This document shows positions 1-5,070 of a stretch of 7,109 nt of DNA, piece by piece. Below the pieces are notes generated by a model. That model did no database searches. It had not been told where the DNA came from and worked only from the letters and a program-made list of their open reading frames with translations. The stretch covers positions 1-7,109 of the forward strand of contig JALVFB010000378.1 in NCBI GenBank assembly GCA_027030295.1. The letters are read 5' to 3'. A program made the translations under genes and the position numbers. The DNA is from Hyphomicrobiales bacterium. GTDB lineage: Bacteria; Pseudomonadota; Alphaproteobacteria; Rhizobiales; Aestuariivirgaceae. How positions within the stretch are numbered: position 1 is the stretch's first letter; every line of letters starts with the position of its first letter.

Positions 1-1
1 C

Positions 2-346
2 TTCTACACCGCGGTCATGTTCGACCCGAAGGACGTCGCGGACAACCTGAAGAAATACGGCGGTTTCATTCCCGGCATCCGCCCCGGCGAGAAGACGGCG
101 GAATACATCGATCACGTGCTCACGCGCGTCACCACCATCGGCGCCATCTACCTGGTGTTCGTGTGCCTGCTGCCGGAGTTTCTCACGGCTTACGCCGGCG
201 TGCCGTTCTACTTCGGCGGCACCTCGCTGCTCATCGTGGTCAGCGTGACCATGGACACCGTGGCCCAGATCCAGGGCTACCTGCTGGCGCAACAGTATGA
301 AGGTCTGGTCAGAAAGTCGAAACTGAGAGGCAAGAGGAAAAGATGA
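2..346 (+). CDS. secY: Protein translocase subunit SecY, C-terminal part (5' end outside window)
   Basis: SecY is the central channel subunit of the SecYEG translocon in the inner membrane. It passes unfolded preproteins outward and membrane proteins sideways into the bilayer. Only the last 114 residues are here; the frame is open to the left window edge. Visible are the cytoplasmic C5 loop with the conserved [10 protein letters not shown] stretch (fragment residues 20-29), whose Arg matches the SecA-critical R357 of E. coli by family knowledge. Two hydrophobic helices follow (about residues 43-60 and 68-90, the latter containing [14 protein letters not shown]), equivalent to TM9 and TM10, and then a basic cytoplasmic tail ending KLRGKRKR. 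The TGA stop at 344-346 overlaps the adk ATG at 343 (ATGA), so the two genes are probably translationally coupled in the spc operon. Nothing looks broken. Confidence 0.97.
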   Translation, partial: FYTAVMFDPKDVADNLKKYGGFIPGIRPGEKTAEYIDHVLTRVTTIGAIYLVFVCLLPEFLTAYAGVPFYFGGTSLLIVVSVTMDTVAQIQGYLLAQQYEGLVRKSKLRGKRKR

Positions 347-1002
347 ACATCATTCTGTTCGGCCCGCCGGGCGCGGGCAAGGGCACCCAGGCCAAGCGGC
401 TTCAGAAGAACCGCGGTCTCATTCAGCTCTCCACCGGCGACATGCTGCGCGCCGCCGTCGCCGCCGGCACCGAATACGGCAAGAAGGCCAAGGAGGTGAT
501 GGAGAAGGGCGAGCTGGTGTCCGACGAGATCGTCATCAACATCATTTCCGACCGTCTGGACGAGGACGACGTGAAGAACGCCCCGGGCGTGATCTTCGAC
601 GGCTTTCCGCGCACCGTCGCCCAGGCCGAGGAGCTGGACAAGATGCTGGCTTCCAAGGGCATGAAGCTGGACGCCGTGGTGGTGCTGGACGTGGACGACG
701 AGGCCCTGGTGGAGCGCATCACCGGCCGCTTCACCTGCGCGAAGTGCGGCAAGGGCTACCACGAGAAATACGAGCGCCCGAAGGTGGACGGCGTGTGCGA
801 CGAGTGCGGCTCCACCGAATTCACCCGCCGCGCGGATGACAACGAGGAGACCGTGCGCCAGCGTCTGGAAGCCTATCACGCGCAGACGGCCCCGCTGATC
901 GATTATTACGACAAGCAGGGCATCGTGAAGCACGTGAACGGCATGGCCGACATCGACGAGGTGACGAAGCAGATCGAGCAGGTGCTGGATCAGCTTTCCT
1001 GA
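343..1002 (+). CDS. adk: Adenylate kinase, long form with zinc-type LID
   Basis: Adenylate kinase catalyses ATP + AMP = 2 ADP in the cytoplasm and keeps the adenylate pool balanced. The 219-residue product has the Walker A loop GPPGAGKGT at 7-15, the AMP-binding TGDMLR at 31-36, the DGFPRT signature at 86-91 (Arg90 contacts AMP) and LID arginines around 124-129 and 162-174. The LID domain (about 125-165) carries C132-x2-C135-x16-C152-x2-C155, the four-cysteine pattern that binds structural Zn2+ in many adenylate kinases; the E. coli enzyme lacks it. Length fits the long bacterial form. The start follows an AGAGGA ribosome site at 333-338 and overlaps the secY stop. secY-adk adjacency is the usual spc operon arrangement. 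A 271-base non-coding stretch follows before rpsM. Confidence 0.97.
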   Translation: MNIILFGPPGAGKGTQAKRLQKNRGLIQLSTGDMLRAAVAAGTEYGKKAKEVMEKGELVSDEIVINIISDRLDEDDVKNAPGVIFDGFPRTVAQAEELDKMLASKGMKLDAVVVLDVDDEALVERITGRFTCAKCGKGYHEKYERPKVDGVCDECGSTEFTRRADDNEETVRQRLEAYHAQTAPLIDYYDKQGIVKHVNGMADIDEVTKQIEQVLDQLS

Positions 1003-1015
1003 ATCATCGTGCGTG

Positions 1016-1087
1016 GCGGGCGCCCGCATGGCGTCCGCCATGTGCATCCGCCGCATGGCTGCCATGCCCGGCCGTCGCCGCCGGCGG
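1016..1087. repeat. Cluster of short perfect palindromes after adk
   Basis: Four perfect or near-perfect dyads lie nearly end to end. They are GCGGGC/GCCCGC (1016-1027, no spacer), CATGGCG-N2-CGCCATG (1027-1042), GCATGGC-N1-GCCATGC (1053-1067) and the 10-base palindrome CCGCCGGCGG (1078-1087). The 9-mer CCGCATGGC occurs at 1024-1032 and 1051-1059, 27 bases apart, so two of the hairpins look like an imperfect duplication. No T tract follows, so this is not a standard intrinsic terminator. A role in stabilising the adk mRNA 3' end, processing or Rho-dependent ending is inference. Confidence 0.6.
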
Positions 1088-1092
1088 TCTGC

Positions 1093-1121
1093 TTGACGAA
1101 ATGGTGCTTTCGGCGTAAGAG
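1093..1121 (+). promoter_or_regulatory. Candidate sigma-70-type promoter for the rpsM-rpsK-rpoA-rplQ cluster
   Basis: TTGACG (1093-1098, preceded by C, giving the CTTGAC typical of alphaproteobacterial -35 elements) is separated by exactly 17 bases from TAAGAG (1116-1121). The -35 matches five of six consensus bases; the -10 matches only three of six. Transcription would start near 1128 and give a leader of about 145 bases before rpsM. A 9-bp inverted repeat straddles it (see 1098-1134). The alpha cluster could also be read through from adk; nothing in the sequence excludes that. Confidence 0.45.
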
Positions 1122-1134
1122 GGGCCACCATTTC
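1098..1134. promoter_or_regulatory. Perfect 9-bp inverted repeat straddling the candidate promoter
   Basis: GAAATGGTG at 1098-1106 and its exact reverse complement CACCATTTC at 1126-1134 are separated by 19 bases. The left arm begins at the last base of the -35 element and the right arm covers the predicted start of transcription, a layout that fits a repressor operator. If the region is read through from adk, the arms could instead form an RNA stem. No binding protein can be named from the sequence. Confidence 0.4.
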
Positions 1135-1158
1135 AGGATCTTCGGCGGAATCGTCGGG

Positions 1159-1209
1159 CACGCCAGCGGCCGGCAGGCGGATTATCGGCACTGGCGTGGT
1201 CTTTGTTTT
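1159..1209 (+). terminator. Attenuator-like hairpin with U-rich tail in the rpsM leader
   Basis: CACGCCAG (1159-1166) pairs perfectly with CTGGCGTG (1191-1198). After a small internal loop the stem continues with GCCG (1169-1172) against CGGC (1186-1189), giving about 12 GC-rich pairs. One base after the stem, 1200-1209 has eight T in ten positions (TCTTTGTTTT). This resembles an intrinsic terminator, but it lies downstream of the candidate promoter and 64 bases before the rpsM start. It may therefore attenuate the alpha operon, or end adk transcripts. Confidence 0.5.
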
Positions 1210-1228
1210 GCCGTCGCAAGCAGGAACC

Positions 1229-1252
1229 ATGAACCGGCGCGCAGCGCCATGA
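1229..1252 (+). CDS. Possible 7-codon leader mini-ORF (MNRRAAP)
   Basis: An ATG at 1229 is preceded by CAGGAACC, the same eight bases that stand directly before the rpsM GTG (1266-1273), and opens a seven-codon frame with two arginines that ends in TGA at 1250-1252. The TGA overlaps another ATG (1249) out of frame with rpsM. A small hairpin, GGCGC-N3-GCGCC (1236-1248), lies inside it. It could be a leader peptide that controls ribosome access to rpsM, or just a duplicated initiation region. There is no direct evidence of translation. Confidence 0.25.
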   Translation: MNRRAAP

Positions 1253-1261
1253 ATCGAGCAA

Positions 1262-1265
1262 GAGG
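1262..1265 (+). promoter_or_regulatory. Ribosome binding site that supports the rpsM GTG start
   Basis: GAGG at 1262-1265 stands eight bases before the GTG at 1274. A second AGGA at 1267-1270 is only three bases away and is probably too close. This spacing, with the conserved [11 protein letters not shown]-terminus, fixes GTG as the start. Confidence 0.6.
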
Positions 1266-1273
1266 CAGGAACC

Positions 1274-1642
1274 GTGGCCCGTATCGCAGGCGTCAACATT
1301 CCGACCAACAAGCGCGTGGTCATCGCGCTGCAATATATCCATGGCATCGGCCCGAAGTTCGCGCGTGACATCCTGGAAAAGGCCGGGGTGGACGAGAACA
1401 AGCGCGTGAACGAACTGTCCGAGCAGGAAGTCATCAGGATTCGCGAGATCATCGACCGCGACTACGTGGTGGAAGGCGATCTGCGCCGGCAGGTGGCCAT
1501 GAACATCAAGCGGCTGATGGATCTGGGCTGCTATCGCGGCCTGCGCCACCGCCGCGGTCTGCCGGTGCGCGGGCAACGCACCCACACCAATGCCCGCACC
1601 CGGAAAGGGCCGGCCAAGCCCATCGCGGGCAAGAAGAAGTAA
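1274..1642 (+). CDS. rpsM: 30S ribosomal protein uS13 (S13)
   Basis: uS13 sits in the head of the 30S subunit, takes part in the bridges to the 50S subunit and touches P-site tRNA with its C-terminal tail. The 122-residue product starts [10 protein letters not shown], has the helix-two-turn-helix region with [10 protein letters not shown] (21-30), and carries the family signature [17 protein letters not shown] (96-112), followed by a lysine-rich tail ending GKKK. Length is normal. It starts at GTG rather than ATG, which homology and the GAGG site upstream support. It is the first gene of the alpha cluster and is preceded by a structured leader. The gap to rpsK is 72 bases and includes a 7-bp stem, CACGCGC (1658-1664) with GCGCGTG (1675-1681), of unknown use. 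Confidence 0.97.
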   Translation: MARIAGVNIPTNKRVVIALQYIHGIGPKFARDILEKAGVDENKRVNELSEQEVIRIREIIDRDYVVEGDLRRQVAMNIKRLMDLGCYRGLRHRRGLPVRGQRTHTNARTRKGPAKPIAGKKK

Positions 1643-1714
1643 TCCGGCATATCGCGTCACGCGCCGGGATGCGCGCGCGTGGCGGTGTGAGCCATATGTG
1701 AGCAGGGAAGAGCA

Positions 1715-2104
1715 ATGGCCAAGGCAGCAACCAGGACGCGCCGCAAGGATCGCAGGACGGTGCCGGCGGGGGTGGCGCACGTGAACGCCACCTTCAACAA
1801 CACCATGATCACCATCACCGACCCGCAGGGCAACACGCTGTGCTGGGCGTCCGCCGGCAAGATGGGCTTCAAGGGCTCGCGCAAGTCCACGCCCTATGCG
1901 GCGCAGCTGGCGGCGGAAGACGCCGCGAAGTGCGCGCTGGAGCACGGCATGAAGACCATCGAGGTGAACGTCTCCGGCCCCGGCTCGGGCCGCGAATCGG
2001 CGCTGCGCGCGTTGCAGGCGGCGGGCTTGCAGATCACCGTCATCCGCGACGTGACGCCCATTCCGCACAACGGCTGCCGCCCGCGCAAGAAGCGCCGCGT
2101 CTGA
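1715..2104 (+). CDS. rpsK: 30S ribosomal protein uS11 (S11)
   Basis: uS11 is a component of the 30S platform close to the E site, where it helps shape the mRNA path. The 129-residue product has the usual basic N-terminus ([14 protein letters not shown]), the core [16 protein letters not shown] (21-36), [14 protein letters not shown] (51-64) and the C-terminal family signature [23 protein letters not shown] region (107-129). Length is typical. The ATG follows AGGGA at 1704-1708 with a spacing of six. It stands between rpsM and rpoA. In E. coli rpsD lies between rpsK and rpoA; here only 70 bases separate the two genes, as expected for alphaproteobacteria. Confidence 0.98.
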   Translation: MAKAATRTRRKDRRTVPAGVAHVNATFNNTMITITDPQGNTLCWASAGKMGFKGSRKSTPYAAQLAAEDAAKCALEHGMKTIEVNVSGPGSGRESALRALQAAGLQITVIRDVTPIPHNGCRPRKKRRV

Positions 2105-2174
2105 TCCCGATGCGGGCGGACGTGCGCGACGAAACTGGCGCGAGGCAAAACAGCAGGAATTTCCGAGGACGACC

Positions 2175-3203
2175 ATGCCGCAGCAGATCAACCAGAAGAA
2201 CTGGCAGGAGCTTATCAGGCCCACCAAGCTGGAGGTCACGCCCGGGCGCGATCCGGAGCGCGAGGCCACCATCGTCGCCGAGCCGCTGGAGCGCGGCTAT
2301 GGCATGACGCTGGGCAACGCCCTGCGCCGGGTGCTGCTTTCCTCGTTGCAGGGGGCCGCCGTCACCTCCATTCACATCGACGGCGTGCTGCACGAGTTTT
2401 CCTCCATTCCGGGCGTGCGCGAGGACGTCACCGACATCGTGCTGAACGTCAAGGACATCGTCTTTCGCATGCACGCCGACGGCCCGAAGCGCGTGCGCCT
2501 GCACAAGCAGGGGCCGGGCGTGGTCACCGCCGGCGACATCGAGGAAACGGCGGACGTCGAGGTGCTGAACAAGGATCACGTCATCTGCACGCTGGGCGAG
2601 GACGTGGAGCTGCGCATGGAGCTGACGGTCAACACCGGCAAGGGCTATGTGCCGGCCGAGCAGAATCGTCCGTCCGACGCGCCCATCGGCCTCATTCCGG
2701 TGGATTCGCTCTATTCGCCGGTGCGCCGCGTCTCCTATTCGGTGGAGAATACCCGCGAGGGCCAGGTGCTGAACTATGACCGCCTCATCATGAAGGTGGA
2801 AACCGACGGCTCCATCCTGCCGGAGGACGCGGTGGCCTACGCCGCGCGCATCCTGCAGGACCAGCTTCAGATCTTCATCAACTTCGAGGAGCAGGTCACC
2901 GAGCAGCAGGAAGAGAAGGAGCCGGAGCTGGCCTTCAATCCGGCGCTGTTGAAGCGGGTGGACGAGCTGGAGCTTTCCGTGCGTTCGGCCAACTGCCTGA
3001 AGAACGACAACATCGTCTATATCGGCGACCTCATTCAGAAGACCGAGGCCGAGATGCTGCGCACGCCGAACTTCGGCCGCAAGTCCTTGAACGAGATCAA
3101 GGAGGTGCTGGCGCAGATGGGGCTGCATCTGGGCATGGAGGTGCCGAACTGGCCGCCCGAGAACATCGAGGAGCTGGCCAAGAAATACGAGAACAACTAC
3201 TGA
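2175..3203 (+). CDS. rpoA: DNA-directed RNA polymerase subunit alpha
   Basis: The alpha dimer is the assembly platform of RNA polymerase and contacts UP elements and activators. The 342-residue product shows the N-terminal domain (about 12-238) with the dimer and beta/beta' contact segment [17 protein letters not shown] (41-57). An acidic flexible linker follows ([14 protein letters not shown], about 238-251), then the C-terminal domain (252-325) with [12 protein letters not shown] (269-280). R270, N273 and K276 correspond to DNA-contacting R265, N268 and K271 of E. coli by alignment. The two helix-hairpin-like stretches [18 protein letters not shown] and [10 protein letters not shown] are also present. 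Start ATG follows CGAGGA (2164-2169) with a spacing of five. rplQ follows after 21 bases. Confidence 0.98.
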   Translation: MPQQINQKNWQELIRPTKLEVTPGRDPEREATIVAEPLERGYGMTLGNALRRVLLSSLQGAAVTSIHIDGVLHEFSSIPGVREDVTDIVLNVKDIVFRMHADGPKRVRLHKQGPGVVTAGDIEETADVEVLNKDHVICTLGEDVELRMELTVNTGKGYVPAEQNRPSDAPIGLIPVDSLYSPVRRVSYSVENTREGQVLNYDRLIMKVETDGSILPEDAVAYAARILQDQLQIFINFEEQVTEQQEEKEPELAFNPALLKRVDELELSVRSANCLKNDNIVYIGDLIQKTEAEMLRTPNFGRKSLNEIKEVLAQMGLHLGMEVPNWPPENIEELAKKYENNY

Positions 3204-3224
3204 GCCGCTTGAGGAGCAGGAACG

Positions 3225-3686
3225 ATGCGTCACCGCAAGAAGGGCCGCAAGCTCAACCGCACCTGGGAGCACCGCAAGGCCATGTTCGCCAACATGGCCG
3301 CCTCCCTCATCGAGCACGAGCAGATCGTCACCACGCTGCCCAAGGCCAAGGAGCTGCGCGGCGTCATGGACAAGCTCATCACGCTGGCCAAGAAGGGCCA
3401 GGACGAGGGCAAGCGCCTGCACTATTACCGTCTCGCCATCGCGCGCCTGCAGAACAAGAAGGATGCGGCGAAGAAGCTCTTCGAGGTGCTGGGCCCGCGT
3501 TACAAGGAGCGCCCGGGCGGCTACACCCGCGTGCTGAAGGCCGGCTTCCGTCATGGCGACAACGCGCCCATGGCCGTGATCGAGCTGGTTGATCGCGACC
3601 CCGAAGCCAAGGGCGCCAAAGACCGCGCCCGCATGGCCGAGCAGCAGGCGGAAGAGGGCGAAGAGGCCGAAGCCGCCGCCGGCTGA
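3225..3686 (+). CDS. rplQ: 50S ribosomal protein bL17 (L17) with acidic C-terminal extension
   Basis: bL17 is a bacterial large-subunit protein near the polypeptide exit tunnel. The 153-residue product begins [20 protein letters not shown] and contains [19 protein letters not shown] (27-45), diagnostic of the family, and the conserved C-terminal core [23 protein letters not shown] (90-112) and MAVIELV. E. coli L17 is 127 residues. Here about 30 further residues (124-153) form an E/A/K-rich, low-complexity tail, a type of extension that alphaproteobacterial L17 often has. ATG follows GAGGAG at 3211-3216 with a spacing of eight. It is the last gene of the alpha cluster; a strong terminator stands 31 bases after the stop. 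Confidence 0.97.
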   Translation: MRHRKKGRKLNRTWEHRKAMFANMAASLIEHEQIVTTLPKAKELRGVMDKLITLAKKGQDEGKRLHYYRLAIARLQNKKDAAKKLFEVLGPRYKERPGGYTRVLKAGFRHGDNAPMAVIELVDRDPEAKGAKDRARMAEQQAEEGEEAEAAAG

Positions 3687-3716
3687 CGGGCGCTGCGAGA
3701 GATACCCTGGGAAAGA

Positions 3717-3746
3717 ACGGAGCGGAGTTTTCCGCTCCGTTTTTTT
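3717..3746 (+). terminator. Intrinsic terminator after rplQ, probably bidirectional
   Basis: ACGGAGCGGA (3717-3726), a GTTT loop and TCCGCTCCGT (3731-3740) form a perfect 10-bp stem, followed by an unbroken run of seven T (3740-3746). On the opposite strand the same stem is followed by TTCTTTC (complement of 3711-3717), a weaker U tract that can end the convergent transporter transcript. Confidence 0.92.
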
Positions 3747-3784
3747 GCGGGCAGGTTTGGCGGAAGGCCGGTGGAGGAGGCCTC

Positions 3785-4741
3785 CTATTCCTCCGCGGCG
3801 TCCTGCGCCGCTTCCGCCCGTTCGATGCGGGCGGAGTCGGCGGCGTTCTGCACCTCGATGTAGAGGCGGCGCACGGAGGGAAAGCGTGCGCGAATGGCGC
3901 GATCCAGCTCCGTGACGGCCGCCTCCACCTGCGCCGCGCTCAGGTCGTCGCGCATGTCCACGGAAATGGCCGCCAGGATGTCCGCCGGGCCAAGGTGGGT
4001 CGTGCGCAGCTCGTTCAGCGCCAGCACCGCCGGATGCGTGCGCACGATGCGCTCGATACCTTCCACCACCTCCGGAGCCGCCGCCTCGCCGATGATGAGC
4101 GATTTCGTCTCGACGGTGAGGAAGATGGCCACCGCCGCCAGCAGCAACCCGATGGCCACCGAAGCGATGCCGTCGAACACCGGCATGTGCAGGAAATGCG
4201 CCGTCAGCACGCCAACAAGGGCAAAGCCCAGCCCGGCCAACGCCGCGATGTCCTCGAACAGCACCACGAAAATGGCCGGATCCTTGCACTCCCGCGCCGC
4301 CTGCATGAATGGCCTGTTGCCACGCAGTTTGCCGAACTCACGCCAGGCCACGAACAGCGAGCCACCCTCGAACAGAATGGCCGCTCCCAGCACGATGAAA
4401 TTCACCACCGGGGATTCGATCTCGTGCGGGTGGAGGATTTTCAGCACGCCCTCATACAGCGACACCCCCGCGCCGATGGAAAACAGCAGGATGGCGACCA
4501 CGAAGCCCCAGAAATAGATCTCGCGCGAATAGCCGAAGGGATGCTCCTCGTCGGCCGGTCGTCGCGCCTGCTTCATGCCCAGCAGCATCAGCAACTGGTT
4601 GCCGGAATCCACCACCGAATGAATGGCCTCCGAAAGCATGGCGGACGAGCCGGTGTAGAACGCCGCGCCGAACTTGGTGACGGCGATCATGGCGTTGCCG
4701 CCGAACGCCGCCAGCACCACCTTCATCGAACCCGATGCCAT
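3785..4741 (-). CDS. Cation diffusion facilitator transporter, ZnT9/SLC30A9-like
   Basis: This is an inner-membrane divalent cation exporter of the CDF family; zinc is the likely substrate by family but is not proven. The 318-residue product has six hydrophobic segments (about 8-28, 34-54, 74-97, 111-132, 156-180, 188-210) and a cytoplasmic C-terminal domain (about 220-300) ending in an alanine/glutamate-rich tail. TM2 keeps the metal-site pattern HxxxD (H41, D45, in SEAIHSVVDSGNQ). EHPFGYS (66-72) and the TM5 pair E163-D164 in place of a full HxxxD are traits I associate with the ZnT9-like subgroup. I chose ATG at 4741 over the upstream ATG at 4786: GGGGGA lies seven bases before it, and homologues begin close to MASGSMKVV. 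The gene converges on rplQ and is divergent from gyrA; no functional link to either is evident. Confidence 0.9.
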   Translation of the reverse strand: MASGSMKVVLAAFGGNAMIAVTKFGAAFYTGSSAMLSEAIHSVVDSGNQLLMLLGMKQARRPADEEHPFGYSREIYFWGFVVAILLFSIGAGVSLYEGVLKILHPHEIESPVVNFIVLGAAILFEGGSLFVAWREFGKLRGNRPFMQAARECKDPAIFVVLFEDIAALAGLGFALVGVLTAHFLHMPVFDGIASVAIGLLLAAVAIFLTVETKSLIIGEAAAPEVVEGIERIVRTHPAVLALNELRTTHLGPADILAAISVDMRDDLSAAQVEAAVTELDRAIRARFPSVRRLYIEVQNAADSARIERAEAAQDAAEE

Positions 4742-4748
4742 GAAACGA

Positions 4749-4754
4749 TCCCCC
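4749..4754 (-). promoter_or_regulatory. Ribosome binding site that decides the transporter start
   Basis: On the - strand GGGGGA ends seven bases before the ATG at 4741. The alternative ATG 15 codons upstream (4786) is preceded by AAGTGATGT with no convincing ribosome site, so the shorter protein is preferred. Confidence 0.5.
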
Positions 4755-4766
4755 GTCTGAAGAATG

Positions 4767-4865
4767 TGTCCTGTTTGGACAGGCATACATCACTTGTCCG
4801 GGCCACGGAAAGAGGCGGTGGAAGGACACTTGGCGGGCAGCCGGCGGGCAAGTCGTTCCCGGACA
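4767..4865. repeat. Cluster of five GGACA/TGTCC half-sites upstream of the transporter
   Basis: TGTCC at 4767-4771, GGACA at 4777-4781, TGTCC at 4795-4799, GGACA at 4824-4828 and GGACA at 4861-4865. The first two form an inverted pair with a 5-base spacer, the second and third one with a 13-base spacer. Chance would give a given 5-mer well under one hit, counting both strands, in this length. The location fits operator sites for the transporter, but no regulator can be named. Confidence 0.35.
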
Positions 4866-4884
4866 CGGCATGGCTTCCGTAGAG

Positions 4885-4906
4885 TGATTTCAAGGCATTG
4901 AAATCA
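4885..4906. promoter_or_regulatory. Perfect 9-bp dyad, probable operator
   Basis: TGATTTCAA (4885-4893), a GGCA spacer and TTGAAATCA (4898-4906) form an exact inverted repeat, AT-rich within a GC-rich genome. Symmetry, length and position between divergent genes fit binding by a dimeric regulator. It differs from the FNR/FixK consensus TTGAT-N4-ATCAA because the half-sites are TTCAA-N4-TTGAA. The TTGAAA in the right arm could also serve as a -35, but no matching -10 lies at the right distance. Confidence 0.5.
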
Positions 4907-4910
4907 GGGA

Positions 4911-4941
4911 GGAAAATATCACTTTTCCGAGGCCGGAAAAG
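4911..4941. repeat. Alternating GGAAAA / TTTTCC / GGAAAA array
   Basis: GGAAAA starts at 4911, TTTTCC at 4923 and GGAAAA at 4935, exactly 12 bases apart. The middle element can pair with the left one (6 bp, 6-base loop) or, better, with the right one, where the match grows to CTTTTCCG-N4-CGGAAAAG (4922-4941). In RNA these would be mutually exclusive hairpins; in DNA they could be a set of operator half-sites. Confidence 0.5.
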
Positions 4942-4953
4942 GGCCGCCCGGAT

Positions 4954-4982
4954 TTGCCGGAATCGCCCGCATCTGCTAGGTT
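4954..4982 (+). promoter_or_regulatory. Candidate gyrA promoter
   Basis: TTGCCG (4954-4959), a 17-base spacer and TAGGTT (4977-4982), with TG at 4974-4975 forming an extended -10 (TGCTAGGTT). The -10 matches three of six consensus bases. The stretch after it (GCGAGTCGGG) is a GC-rich discriminator. Transcription would start near 4989, about 80 bases before the gyrA GTG. Confidence is limited because a terminator-like hairpin follows almost at once. Confidence 0.4.
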
Positions 4983-4995
4983 GCGAGTCGGGCTG

Positions 4996-5019
4996 GCGCG
5001 GATGATTCCGCGCTTTTTT
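4996..5019 (+). terminator. Terminator-like hairpin in the gyrA leader
   Basis: GCGCGGA (4996-5002), a TGAT loop and TCCGCGC (5007-5013) form a perfect 7-bp GC-rich stem followed directly by six T (5014-5019). This is the shape of an intrinsic terminator and works only in the + direction. No + strand gene lies upstream within this intergenic region, so it either attenuates gyrA or ends a short non-coding transcript. Confidence 0.6.
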
Positions 5020-5058
5020 CAGAAGGCTGCGAAGGTTTTTCCGCAGCGTCGCCAAACC

Positions 5059-5063
5059 AGGGA
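5059..5063 (+). promoter_or_regulatory. Ribosome binding site that supports the gyrA GTG start
   Basis: AGGGA at 5059-5063 stands seven bases before GTG 5071. An in-frame ATG at 5002 would add 23 residues, but it has no clear ribosome site and lies inside the terminator hairpin, so GTG is preferred. Confidence 0.6.
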
Positions 5064-5070
5064 TCCTTCC

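Larger units (their letters stand above)
4742..5070. other. Divergent intergenic region between the CDF transporter and gyrA
   Basis: These 329 bases hold no convincing gene but must carry the promoters of both neighbours. They contain, in order, five GGACA/TGTCC half-sites (4767-4865), a perfect 9-bp dyad (4885-4906), an alternating GGAAAA/TTTTCC array (4911-4941), a candidate gyrA promoter (4954-4982), a terminator-like hairpin (4996-5019), a second hairpin GCTGCG-N10-CGCAGC (5026-5047) and the gyrA ribosome site. I found no good sigma-70 promoter for the transporter on the - strand. Confidence 0.7.

Noticed and set aside
1009..1368. 119-codon + strand frame covering the adk-rpsM gap
   Set aside because: It runs out of frame into rpsM, is His/Arg/Pro-rich, has no good ribosome site and overlaps the palindromes and hairpins. 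I treat the gap as a leader region.
277..1452. Open frame on the - strand opposite adk and the rpsM leader
   Set aside because: It overlaps adk and rpsM completely, and its product is a low-complexity antisense translation.
3775..3786. Perfect 12-base palindrome AGGAGGCCTCCT at the end of the transporter gene
   Set aside because: It overlaps the last coding bases and has no T tract; the stronger bidirectional terminator at 3717-3746 explains termination, so I see no need for a separate function.
2040..4289. Long open frame on the - strand opposite rpoA and rplQ (749 codons)
   Set aside because: It spans two conserved + strand genes, a strong terminator and part of the transporter in another frame; its translation resembles no protein family.
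4741..4786. Upstream ATG (4786) as the start of the CDF transporter
   Set aside because: No ribosome site precedes it, and the extra 15 residues do not resemble the family's N-terminus; ATG 4741 has GGGGGA at proper spacing.
4898..4926. TTGAAA (4898-4903) as the -35 of a gyrA promoter
   Set aside because: At 16-18 bases downstream there is only ACTTTT-like sequence with no acceptable -10; TATCAC is just 13 bases away.
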